From Dokdonella sp. (GTDB lineage Bacteria; Pseudomonadota; Gammaproteobacteria; Xanthomonadales; Rhodanobacteraceae), in the NCBI GenBank assembly GCA_019634795.1, contig JAHCAR010000023.1:1-36527 (forward strand): a DNA stretch of 36,527 nt, given 5' to 3'. Each line of letters starts with the position of its first letter. Position 1 is the first letter of the stretch. A program made the position numbers and the translations under genes. Under the pieces are notes generated by a model. It ran no database searches. It was not told the origin of the DNA and saw only the letters and a program-made list of their open reading frames with translations. Shown here piece after piece: positions 15,801 through 25,300 of this stretch.

Positions 15801-18800
15801 AGGAAAATTCCAGCGTGCGCCCGAAGGTATGAGTCACGCTAGCCGGACGACCGCGGTCATCATAGGCCAGGGTGTGGGCGAGACCGGCACGGTTGGTGAT
15901 CGAGAGCAGGCGCCCTTCCGCGCTGTAGTGCTCGGTCGTGTCCTGCGGCGTGTAGTGCAACCAGCCCGTGGTGGTGCCGCCACTGACCAGGCGCTCGATT
16001 CTGCCGGGAACGTTGCCGTCCGAAATGTAGGCAGTATTCCGCCACGTGAACTGCGTCCAGCCCCCGTCCTCGCGCATGATCAGGACCGAGTCCGGACGCT
16101 CGTTTGCGGGGAACGGGCTGCCGTCGACCGATTGCGGCAAGCGCAGGTTCTGGAAGTAGCTCGCCGACCACTTGGCCCCGACGTAGCCACTCAGGTTCGG
16201 CACCGCCGACATGTAGGTTCGTTCAAAATGCAGGGGAAAGGCGCCATCGCCCTGGTAGTCGTGCTCGGTCTGCCACTTGACCCCGCTGCCGATCGCCACG
16301 GGGTTGCCTCTCGGCGTATCGCTGCCGCGATCGTCGTCATGGCTGCCGTCACCGCCATCGAAGCCCAGCGCCGAAGCAATGCCTCCTGCACTGAGGTCAA
16401 CGCCAAGCCAGGAAGCGATCTTGCGCAGGCAGGGCGGCACGTAGGAACAGGCAATATTGTTGATGGTATCGATACCGAGCTGCGCCTTTTCCTCCGGCGT
16501 AAGCGAGCCCCATTCATCGATGATCGAGCTCAGCCACATCGACACTTCGTAGACGGCATAGGCTATGCCCACGGCAATGAGCACGGCGTCGATAACCACC
16601 AGGACCGGAATGATCGGCGCAAAGATCGCGCCCAGGGCTGCGGCCACCGTCTCGAAGGCCGCGAGGCGGCCGATATAGCGGAGCAGGAACCTTTTGATCG
16701 ACTCTATGATCCTGGTGTTGCAAAGAATATAGAGCGCTACGGCGACCACGATGCAACCGACATTGATACCGCCGGACAGCCCGCCCTCGATGCGTTGCAG
16801 CGAGTTGCCTGTCTGCGGGTCATAGATGACATAGCCCGCTCCGCGCCATCGGCCGTAACTGACCTCGCGCTCGTGGGCGACGACGATCAACCCGGCGTTC
16901 ACGCTTTGGCGAATTTCATCTTCGGCGTAACTGGACAGATTCAGCTGGCCGAGGGCGACACTGAGGTTGTCGCGACTGATCTGGAAGATACGCTGTCCGT
17001 TGTCGATGGCCAGCTTGAGGATCGTCGAGGCCGATATGCCGAGGCCCTGCTGGTAGGTACCGGTCAACAGCGGCCAGATGGCGCTTTCCGCCATCGAACC
17101 GGTCGAGCCGATATGCAGCGACATGCGGGTACGATCTTCGGCATTGCGCACGGTCAGGCCGATGCGAGCCGCCTTGACATCGGTAACCTGTCCGGCGACG
17201 AAGCCCGAACGCGGAATGCCGAAGAAGTAGGAGACTTCGTAACTCTGGGCGAAGGCGCCAATCGAAGGCAGGCGCAAGGCCACCGCGTCAGCAGAGCGTG
17301 CTGCCTGTTCTTCGAGGTGATCCGATATCGCCCAATAGAGCAGGCCACCGTAGTAGAGCGCATCGCGTGTTGGCAGGCTGGCCATGTCGGGAAGGCCCGC
17401 GCCTTCGCGCTGGACCCGATCAGGACGCATGCCGGCCAGGTCAGGGACCAGTGCGATGGTGCTGCCCGCGGCGAAGCGGTAGGCCTCGGTGGTCGTCCGC
17501 CTGCCGCTGGCGTCGCGCACGTCGACGTGCCAGAACTGCATGGTGCCCATGCGCGTGGCGCCTGATTGCCAGAGCACTTCGTTATCGAGCATCAATCGCG
17601 GAACCACGTTGAGCTGGCCGAGCGGGAGCGTTTCGGCATGGCTGGCCGCGTAGGTGGCCATGGCCTGGGCATCGGCGTCGGTCGCCGGTGCGTAGTCCAC
17701 ACCGAAATGATGCGCGCCGAGACGCACCATCGGCACGCTGACCTGCGCACTCGGTGAACCGTAATTGAGCGCCGATTCGTCCGCGTAGTAGCGGATCTCG
17801 ATCGTCTGCCTCAGCGTTGCAGGAAGCTCTGCGTAGCGGGCAACCGTGGACGATCGCAACGGGTAAGGCAGGGCGCCCGCAAGAATCAGGCTGTTGATCG
17901 GACGGATCGTGCGCCGGTCATTGAAGCTTTCGCCGGTGATGTCCGGAATGGCCGCGTACATCTCCTCGCCGAGGTCCTGTGCCGTGGCACCCATGGCCCG
18001 GTTCATTTCGTCGAAATTGAAGCCTGTGATGCCGCCGGTGGAGTCGACCTGGATTGCATCGGCGAAGGTCTGCGCGATCTGGCGACGCGATTCGAGCGTG
18101 TGCTCGCGCCAGGGATAGGCGGCGACATAGTCGAACTGCTTGAAGGCAACCTCGAATGGCACCCATTGGTCGGGGACGCGATTGATCGCCCCGCGCGAGG
18201 GGATGAAGTCGACCCAAGCTTCGACCCAGACATGCTCGAAACGAACCGCGACAATGCGGCCACCGGAGATGACGCTGGCGGCGGGAATACCGCCCTTCTG
18301 CATGAGTTCCACCGCCATCTGCGGCGTCGCGACGTTGCCGAGCCAGTTCTGGACCTTGTCGATCGGCAGCTCGACGATGCTCTTGGCGTAGCGGGCGGGC
18401 ACGCCGGAGGTGCGCAACAAGGCCAGGGTGAGACTGGCGATGTCGAAGGCGTTGCCACGACGGCTCAGCAAGGTCTGGTCGGCACCCTGCACCGAGCCGA
18501 AGGTCGGATGGAATTCGACGTTATCGTAGACCCAGTTGCGTATCGCCACCGGGTTGCCACCCAGGGACTGGGCCAGGGCCTGGATCGCCGGTGTGAACTG
18601 GGCGTCCGGTGTTTCTGCCAGTTCGCCGGGTCCGGGCGGATCGGTGATCGAATCGGGCGGAAGCGCGCCCTCGGTCTCGGGTTCCTGCGGGGCTGCCACA
18701 TCATCGAGAGTGGCGAACGAGGTCGGTAGCGCGGACTTGTCGATGGCACGCCATGCGCGTGAGCGGGTCTGTCCGGCAAACCAGTCAGAGAGATTGGCAA

Positions 18801-19329
18801 GGGAAGCGCTGACATCGGAAACGCTGGCGCGCGTGTCGCGCAGGGGCTCGATAAGGCTCCGGAATGTCGCTGCACGCGAAAGCACTTCCGACAGGAGTGC
18901 CTCGTGGCGGGCGACGATCGCCGCGTCAACGCCGCTCTCGGCCATCTGCTCTGCTTCGGCACGCCAGTCTTCCTCGATTTCCGATTCAAAATCGCCGAGT
19001 TCGTCGACATCGGAAAGAATCCGCAGCGTCAGCGCATTGGGCTCAGTGTCGCCCGTGCCGGCCTGGACGCTGGCAGCCGAAGGTTTCGGAGCCCCGACCG
19101 GTTGCAGGCGGGCGAGTTCGGCTGCCACCGATTCCAGTCGATTGGCCATGGTGCGCACACGCGCATCGCGATCGCGCGCATTCTGCGCGGCTGCGATTGC
19201 CGCGGCGTACTCCGAATGTTCTGCGGCCACCGCGCGCGCCATGTCGAGATGCGAGAACCACATGACCGACGCGATGCCGAGCGCCAGTGAGAGGCGACGG
19301 GCGAAACTCCGAAATTGGTTTGCAGGCAT
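12391..19329 (-). CDS. RHS/YD-repeat protein with transglutaminase-like domain, C-terminally truncated
   Basis: The frame has 2312 codons. It has a signal-peptide-like N-terminus (residues ~1-36), then a helical region, a transglutaminase-like domain at ~250-400 (NWVYDNVEFHPTFGS, RRGNAFDIASLTLALLRTSG, RFEHVWVEAWVDF) in which Ala replaces the nucleophilic Cys, a hydrophobic multi-span segment at ~855-945, and a DUF6531-type RHS entry at ~1005 (GNPVAIGSGVKWQTEHDYQG). YD repeats follow to ~2115 (for example YDALDRIAQIQYG, YDELDRLRHTDVL). In a normal RHS protein the segment after HLDTPRVLV leads to the RYYDP...DPLGL end and a variable toxin. Here that is missing: the frame passes into short direct repeats at ~12985 and then reads ~198 codons antisense, largely through the regulator. 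The shell-closing end and toxin are therefore lost. It is the last gene of the operon, 4 nt after the previous stop. Confidence 0.88.
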   Translation of the reverse strand: MPANQFRSFARRLSLALGIASVMWFSHLDMARAVAAEHSEYAAAIAAAQNARDRDARVRTMANRLESVAAELARLQPVGAPKPSAASVQAGTGDTEPNALTLRILSDVDELGDFESEIEEDWRAEAEQMAESGVDAAIVARHEALLSEVLSRAATFRSLIEPLRDTRASVSDVSASLANLSDWFAGQTRSRAWRAIDKSALPTSFATLDDVAAPQEPETEGALPPDSITDPPGPGELAETPDAQFTPAIQALAQSLGGNPVAIRNWVYDNVEFHPTFGSVQGADQTLLSRRGNAFDIASLTLALLRTSGVPARYAKSIVELPIDKVQNWLGNVATPQMAVELMQKGGIPAASVISGGRIVAVRFEHVWVEAWVDFIPSRGAINRVPDQWVPFEVAFKQFDYVAAYPWREHTLESRRQIAQTFADAIQVDSTGGITGFNFDEMNRAMGATAQDLGEEMYAAIPDITGESFNDRRTIRPINSLILAGALPYPLRSSTVARYAELPATLRQTIEIRYYADESALNYGSPSAQVSVPMVRLGAHHFGVDYAPATDADAQAMATYAASHAETLPLGQLNVVPRLMLDNEVLWQSGATRMGTMQFWHVDVRDASGRRTTTEAYRFAAGSTIALVPDLAGMRPDRVQREGAGLPDMASLPTRDALYYGGLLYWAISDHLEEQAARSADAVALRLPSIGAFAQSYEVSYFFGIPRSGFVAGQVTDVKAARIGLTVRNAEDRTRMSLHIGSTGSMAESAIWPLLTGTYQQGLGISASTILKLAIDNGQRIFQISRDNLSVALGQLNLSSYAEDEIRQSVNAGLIVVAHEREVSYGRWRGAGYVIYDPQTGNSLQRIEGGLSGGINVGCIVVAVALYILCNTRIIESIKRFLLRYIGRLAAFETVAAALGAIFAPIIPVLVVIDAVLIAVGIAYAVYEVSMWLSSIIDEWGSLTPEEKAQLGIDTINNIACSYVPPCLRKIASWLGVDLSAGGIASALGFDGGDGSHDDDRGSDTPRGNPVAIGSGVKWQTEHDYQGDGAFPLHFERTYMSAVPNLSGYVGAKWSASYFQNLRLPQSVDGSPFPANERPDSVLIMREDGGWTQFTWRNTAYISDGNVPGRIERLVSGGTTTGWLHYTPQDTTEHYSAEGRLLSITNRAGLAHTLAYDDRGRPASVTHTFGRTLEFSYDPTTGYLSGVEDPAHRQISFEHDGFGNLSKVTYPDTTTRQYHYEDVTQRYALTGITDERGERYVTWTYDHRGRVLSSGKPGGIELYRFRYEEDRTIETDPLGTERVYEFVTDNKRKYLHKVTQPCGSCGGGMAAETTYDPRGLIASRKDFEGRITRYGRNSRGLIETLTEAAGTPLQRVTTTIWHPFWFLPLETFEPIEGGTRHTVFVYDDEGNLQSRTVTARTETRVWTTDFDGNGQLTGFDGPRSDVNDASSWDYDPATGNLILMTDGEGNESHYTEYDDDARLLKRIDANGQITEYRYDPRGRLTHVINRIDENDPGETTRFDYTPSGTVDRLTLADESYLDYDYDIADRLTDVTDSRGRHVHYTLDALGNRVKEETFDADDQLVQVVNRHIDVLGRVEAEYGTDPDESTHFTYDGTGNEKTITDALGHVTTQHYDELDRLRHTDVLAETDPDHAQIDYGYDVQDNLNRVTDPRNLVTRYLYTGFDELETLTSPDTGLTSHRYDPAGNLAVRTDARNQRGIYAYDALDRIAQIQYGPASPTDPAALASVEETLAFTYDDPLIGGEGARGRLVRFSDGAGILSLRYDRHGRVLERGQRLGDGSAALVKTTNHHYDSAGRVDATTLPSGAVIGYAYGADGRILTITVNGVTIVREIETFPFGEPKAWTEGPNANGFRYERSFDTDGRIEHHTLGDAYRQLGYDASHRITGLVDTASEDGTTPATSSSANWSFGYDGQDRLNEASNAATQGPLAQLGLGWHYDATGNRSEETRNGSTSAYTTAPTSNRLEAVGSVSRSHDAAGNTTSDGIHAYTYSARNRMASARLQSTNTVIARYATNAFGERVCKASAGGACPQGPGSTEPADAGSGSQYVYDEAGHLFGEYSDSGALIAEHVWLEDTPVALIKPSAWIASHGGQNAGTVAVFAVEPDHLDTPRVLVKRHPVSRIKATPRFTHPRFSERSGTIAQHNALPSSPHAWRPSGLQRIRLRRGADRHECVLTSACNAGVGLAQQRFVGRRERRRLRAEACCRREYADAQERLFDRERCVEGNGLARRVGYLIARNAQLDPIRRQPDMDGGCRRMFGFRRVVQPIAGRQRVFERLDLGARGKCRGAQGQGNGVGIPGRRIVLRFQDGA
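12920..12978. repeat. Short direct repeats at the RHS break point
   Basis: Two 19-nt units, TGCGTAAATCTGGGTGTCG (12935-12953) and TGCGTGAAACTGGGTGTCG (12960-12978), repeat with a 25-nt period. A third, poorer copy begins at 12920. They lie exactly where RHS homology ends. Repeated motifs of this kind occur at the ends of some insertion sequences, so this may be the scar of a lost element; that is inference, and no transposase gene is present. Confidence 0.6.
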
Positions 19330-19333
19330 GTCC

Positions 19334-22300
19334 TCACGCCCTCCTTGTCTGGCGTGATCGAATCGCTGCCGAACCGAGCAGCAACAGGAAGATGGAAAGC
19401 AGGGCCAGGGCGAGGCGCCCGTTGCCGGGTACCGGTATCGGTGTCACCAGCAGACCCTCGGCGTCATCGAGATCAACGAACACCGGATCCGATCCGAGTG
19501 CGGCATAGCCCGGATCGGCCGACTCCACGGCAGCGACCCGAATCCCGATGATCCGCAAGCCGTCGACCGTCCCGTTGTTGAAGGTCCGCAGGATCACGGC
19601 GTTCGAGCCTTCCCATTGTGGTGGCTCGATCGTCAGCACCTGGGGCTCGAGTTCGATCAACGCGGAGTTCGGATCCGCCGGTGACTCGACGGCCGCTGCC
19701 AACGTGAGAGTCACTGGCGCGACCGGTCGCGAACCAAGGCTCAATTGAAGCTCGGTGGAGTCGCCTTCGGTCAGGTCTTGTGGACCGGCAAGGGACAGGC
19801 GGATCGCCGCGACATCGTCATCCAGATTGTGTGCGGTGACGAATTGTGCCGGCATTGCGGCGAACTGATTGTCATCCGATGCGCTCACTCTCAGGGTCAG
19901 CGCAACATCACGCGTGCCGTCGGCGACATCGTCGTCGAGGCCGTGCAGGATGACGGGCTGGGCCGTCGTCGCATTGGCAGCGGTGAAGACGAGGTCTACT
20001 GGATCCGCGACCACTTCACTGGGGTCGGCCGATGTGATTTCGACATGCACATCGGCACTCGGCAGGCGATCAAAGGCAATCTGCAACAGGCCGGTGTCCC
20101 CAACCTCGGAAACATCGAGATCGGTCGCCACGATTTGCCAGGTCGGCGCAACGACGACATCGTCGTCGCGATTGACCGCGTTGAGGTCGGGCGGATCGAT
20201 GCCCTGATAGCGCGGATCGTCGCTGACCACGGGCTGCAAGCCGATCACGCCAATGATGTCGCCGTCCACTTCGGCATCATCGACACCGGTCACCGTGAAG
20301 CTCAGGACCGAAGTGCCCGAGCCGGCTGGAAACACCAGCGAATCGGTATCCAGGGACCACTCGCTGTTGTCGGGATTGACCAGATCGATCCTGACCGGAT
20401 CCGTGGGCGGCACGCTCAGATGCACGCTGACCGTTGCCTGGGTTCCCGTTTCGCTCGTCTCGATCCGGGTCTCGGGGTCCACGACAACCTGTACCGCCTC
20501 GTTGTCGAGATTGGTCACGCTGACATCGGGCGGGTTGATTCCGGCGTAGTGGGCGTCATCGCTCAGTGCAGCCGCGATGACGATGGCGCCGACGATGTTG
20601 CCATCGGCTTCCGCGTCGTCGACGCCGGTCACGACCACGGTCCTCGCACTCCAGTCCTGCGGCGTGAACACCAGTTCCGACTCCGCAATCGCGAATTCGC
20701 CGGGGTCCCCGCTGGCCAGGGGTACATGGACGTCGTCCGTCGGTGCAGTCGTCAGCGCCACGAAGAAGCTCGCGCTGGCGCCGTTCTCGTCGACGATCAG
20801 CCCGGTGGTGGGCGCGACGACGATGCGGGCACTGTCGTTGTCGAGGTTGAGCAGAGTCACATCCGGTGGATCGATGCCGGCGAACGCCGTATCCGTGCTC
20901 TGCGCGGGACCGAGGGAAAGCAGCGCAGACTGGTCGCCATCGACGAGATCGTCGTCCACGGGATTCACGGCGACGCTGTAACCGGACTGCCAGTTGCCTG
21001 CGTCGAGCCGGATCTCGGTCTCCAGCACTTGCCATTCGCTGGCGTCGACCGGGCCGATCGGTACCACCACCTCGGCGCTCGGCATGCGGTTCAGGCGAAC
21101 CACGAAGCTGTCCGCGGTGCCGGATTCCGAGGTCGTGACCTGCAGCGGATCGACGAGGACATCGGCCTGCTCATCGTCGGTGTTGGACAAGGCAACATCG
21201 ACCGGATCGAGGCCGTTGAAGACCGGGTCCTGACTGACGGCCGGCAACAGCTGCAGCACACCGGTCTGGGTACCGTCGAAATCGGTGTCGTCGACACCCG
21301 TCACCTGCACCGTCATGCCCGCCTGCCAGTTGCCACCGTCAAGCGTCAAGGTGGTGAGCGGCAGGGACCATTCGTCCGGATCCGGATTGACCAGATCGAT
21401 CTGCACGCTCGAGTCCGGTGCCGCGTTCAAACGGACCACGAAGCTCGCGCTTGTTCCGGCTTCGGAAGTGGTTATCGTCGTGGGCGACACGAGGATCTCG
21501 GCGCTGTCGTCGTCCAGATTGACGATGGAGACATCACTGGCGTCCAGGCCCGCATAGGCAGCATCGGCGGATTGCGCGGGCAACAGGCGAATGAAGCCGG
21601 CCTGGTCTCCATCCACGAGGGCATCATCCACACCGTCGACGAGGATTGCGCGAGGAACGTCCCAGGTGGCCGGGGTGAATACGATTTCGCTCCCCGGCAG
21701 ACTCCACTCGGCAGCATCGCTCGCCATGACCGGAATGCGGACTTCAGCGGCCGGCTGGCTGGCAAGGGAGACATTGAACGTGGCGCTCTGCCCGGCTTCC
21801 GAGGTCACGAGGCCGGAGACCGGATCGACCAGGATCGCTGCTGCGGCAGGAGCTATCAGCGTGAAGGACTCGGAATCGAGGATGCGCCAGTCGCCGGCAC
21901 CTCGATCGATCTCGACGAGGCAGGCATGCTCGCCCGCAGCGAGCCCGCTCGTCGGCAGCAGTTCGCTGGCGACATAGTCGGCCCCGGGAACGAGATCGAC
22001 GATGACGAGCTGCTCGTATTCGACCGTGCCGCCATCGAGGGCGACCATGCGCTTGCGCAGATGGGCATCGGGCTGCGCTGCGGTGCCGCGATTGCGCACC
22101 GTGAACAGACAGGTTTGCGGCTCGCCGATCAGCAGCGAAGGCCTGGCAATGCTGACGAAGCCCTCGATCGAGGCACTGGTGTCGGGCAGGCGCTGGAAGG
22201 TGATCGTGTCGGTGGCGTACTCGTAACCGGTCAAGCGGGAGCGCAGGCGTGCCACGGCGGTGTATTCGCCGGCGGCTGCGGCGCCGTCGACACCCATCTC

Positions 22301-25300
22301 GCCAGCAATCGAGGCATTGGCGAAAAGATCATCCAGCAGGAAGCTGCGGGTCTGCACGAATCCAGCGGGCCCGGAAATCGTGATCGCGACTTCGGGCAGG
22401 CGGATCACTTCCGAGGATGAAAGATTGCCGGCCACGTAGTCGATGCGGATGGCTTCCCCGGCCGCGTACTCCGAACGAGGCGTGCTCAGGCTGACCGTTC
22501 CGGCCGGTCCCGTGAAGTCACCACTGATCGCGAACGATACGGTAGCCGTATCCGCGATCGCACCCTGAGAATCATGGAGTCGACCTTCGAGTACGTAGTT
22601 GCCGGCCAGGACGCCCTGGGTCGACCATTCCAGACTGCGTGGCACGGTGCCACCTGCGGGAATTTCCGTGATGACCTGGTCGTCGAGCGAGGCGGTCACC
22701 ACACCCTGCGCATTGCGGATGAACCACTCGACCGAGTAGCCCGCCGCGACCACGCCGAGGTTGGAAACGGTCGCCGTCAGCGTAGCGATCGCGCCCGGCT
22801 CGTAGGTCAGGCTGTCGGTGGCCAGCTGTAAATCCCCGCGCCCGTTGGTCGCCAGGAACGGAATGCTGCGCTCGTTGTTGCTCTCGCGGCATTCGCGGGC
22901 GCGATTTCGCTGGTCGACCACGGCATGCAGATCGCCGCTGCCAGCCACGCTGATCTCGCCGAGATTGACGATCTGGAAGCGCGCGGGCCGCAAGGTGTCG
23001 AGGCGCTGTTCCGTCAGCAACGTTCCACCAGCGGCCGGATCGCCTCGGTAGATGCTGATGTAGGGGGGCTCGTGCGCATCGACCGGGCCGGCGTTGCCGA
23101 CGCGTACCTGTACGGCCGGATTGTGGCCCGCTCCCTGGTCGATCAGGCGCAGGTCGCCGACCGTGAAGTCGGGCATGCCGAGCGGATCGGGCAGCGGGCT
23201 CTGCTGCACGCGATAGGTATTGTGGGTCAGCCAGGAGGGCGTCTCGATCAGCGGAAGCGTCGAGTCCTCGTTGATCTCGTTGACATGGAAGGCCGCCGAA
23301 CCCCAGGCCGATCCGGCATCCGCCCAGGCGCCGTTCCTGGCCTTGAAGACGCGGATCCCCGGCGTGGCGAGGGCAAGGTCCCTGTCGAATCCGGTGACGA
23401 TGATCTCGGCCTGCTTGTCGCCGTCGAGGTCGGCCACCACCGGCACTTCATAGACCGTGACCGAAGAATTGGCAGTGATGAAGCGCTGGACCAGCGTGCG
23501 CGCATCAAGAATGCGCAGGTTGTGCTCATCGGTGTGGACCACTTCGAGCAGTCCGTCATTCTCGAAGTCGAAGACCGTCGCGCTGGTCACGCCCGATGGA
23601 TCGTCGATGTCGAAGGTGCGTTTGACCGTGCCGTCGGACTCGAACACGGTGAGCTTGTGCAGACTCGAAATGATGATTTCAGGCAACCCATCGTCGTCGA
23701 TGTCGGCTACCGTGGGCGCGCCCATGGCCGTGAAATCGGGCGCATGGACCGGGCCCCAGATGGTCTCGCCGGTGTGTTCGAGCAGCCACAGCTCGTCGTT
23801 GATCGAAAGGACGATTTCGGCGAAATCATCCGAATCGAAATTGCCAATGGCTACATAACCCGAGTAGTTCATCGGCACTTCGTTGGCGTCGGTAATTGGT
23901 ATCGGCTTGATGTCGTCTCGGTGCCACAGGGTGCGGCCTTCGAAATCGTAAGCCGTGCGACCGGCGATGACTTCCACGCGCCCATCGAGATCGATATCGG
24001 CAGCTACCGAAGCCACGGACCCCGCCACGCGAAGGGGCGAACCGATCGGCTTGCCGCCGGTGCCACCGGCGTCGAATTCGCCCTCCCAGAGCTGCTCGCC
24101 GGTGAGGCCGCGGAACGCGGCCCGACCCAGGACCACTTCGGCTTCGTTGTCGCCTTCGAGGTTGACGATGATCGGCTGGTCGAAGACAAAGGGTGCCGGA
24201 GGAAATATCGGCGCCGGTTCGCGTGGGCCGTTCATGGTCGTACGCCACTTCAGGGTACCGTCGTTCTCGAACGCGATCAGCTCCTGCCGATAGCCACGCA
24301 CGACAATGATCTCGGCGACACCGTCATTGTCGATATCTCCGGTTGCCGGCGAAGCAAATTGGGAAAGCCGGATATCGGTCCGCGACCAGAGTTCCGCCCC
24401 GGTGCGACCGTCGAGCGCGACGAGGGCGGTCTGGCCGGGCGCAATACTGTTGCGCAGGCCAGCCACGAAGACCAGGTCCGGTGTGTCGTATTCATTGATC
24501 ACGCCGTCGCCGTTGTCGTCGGTCAGCTGGACGACGGAGGGCGTCGCGTTGAGCGAGTTGATCTGCGGATTGGAGGACAGTCCGTCCCAGCGCCAGAACT
24601 CCTCGACGCTGTCGTTGCCCACAAACGAAGGCGTAACCCGGCAACCGAGCAGACTGGTGCCGACGTTGTTGTCTTCGTCCTGTTCCGGGATCTCGTTGTC
24701 CGCGTCTATCCAGAACGCCACCGGCGCGTCGCGGAAGGTCAGTTGCGCGGCCACGGCGATGTCGACCTCGGTGCTGCCGCCGACAGGCAGATCCTGATCG
24801 ACCCGAGTCCGGCCGATTTCCGGCTCGAGTCCGGAATCGAAGCTGCCATTGCCGTTGGCATCGACGAAGGCGATGACATCGAAATCCTGGGTTGTCGAGG
24901 ACGTGCCGCGATTGGCGATCGAAAGGGTGAACGCCCGATCAAGATCAAAATGATCCGGATCGGTTTCCGACAGGGTGCTCTCGACCAGCACGAGGTCGGG
25001 GAAGTAGAAGGCCAGCGCTGTGGGTTTCAGCCCGATCTCGCCGAGGTCGCGCACTTCCAGCGGCTGCAGTGGCACGGCCAGCGTTGCAGGGTCGAAGGCG
25101 TCGGCGCTGATGGCCAGCCGGGTCACCGGTCCGCTGACGCCGCTCAGCGAGAACGCGCCGGCTGAATCGGTGCGGGCAACATGCTGGCCGCCCGGATCGC
25201 TGGCGACGATCAGGGCATTTTCGATCGGCTGGCGATTGGCCTGATTGACGATAGTGCCGAAGACCCGTGCCTGGTTTGCGCCCTCCGGGGTTTGGCCTTC

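Noticed and set aside
19745-22420. Long + strand open frame (891 codons) opposite the Calx-beta repeats
   Set aside because: Its apparent repeats are the complement of the repeated - strand coding sequence. No signal peptide, domain or ribosome site supports it; the frames at 22925-25165 and 15754-17565 were rejected for the same reason.
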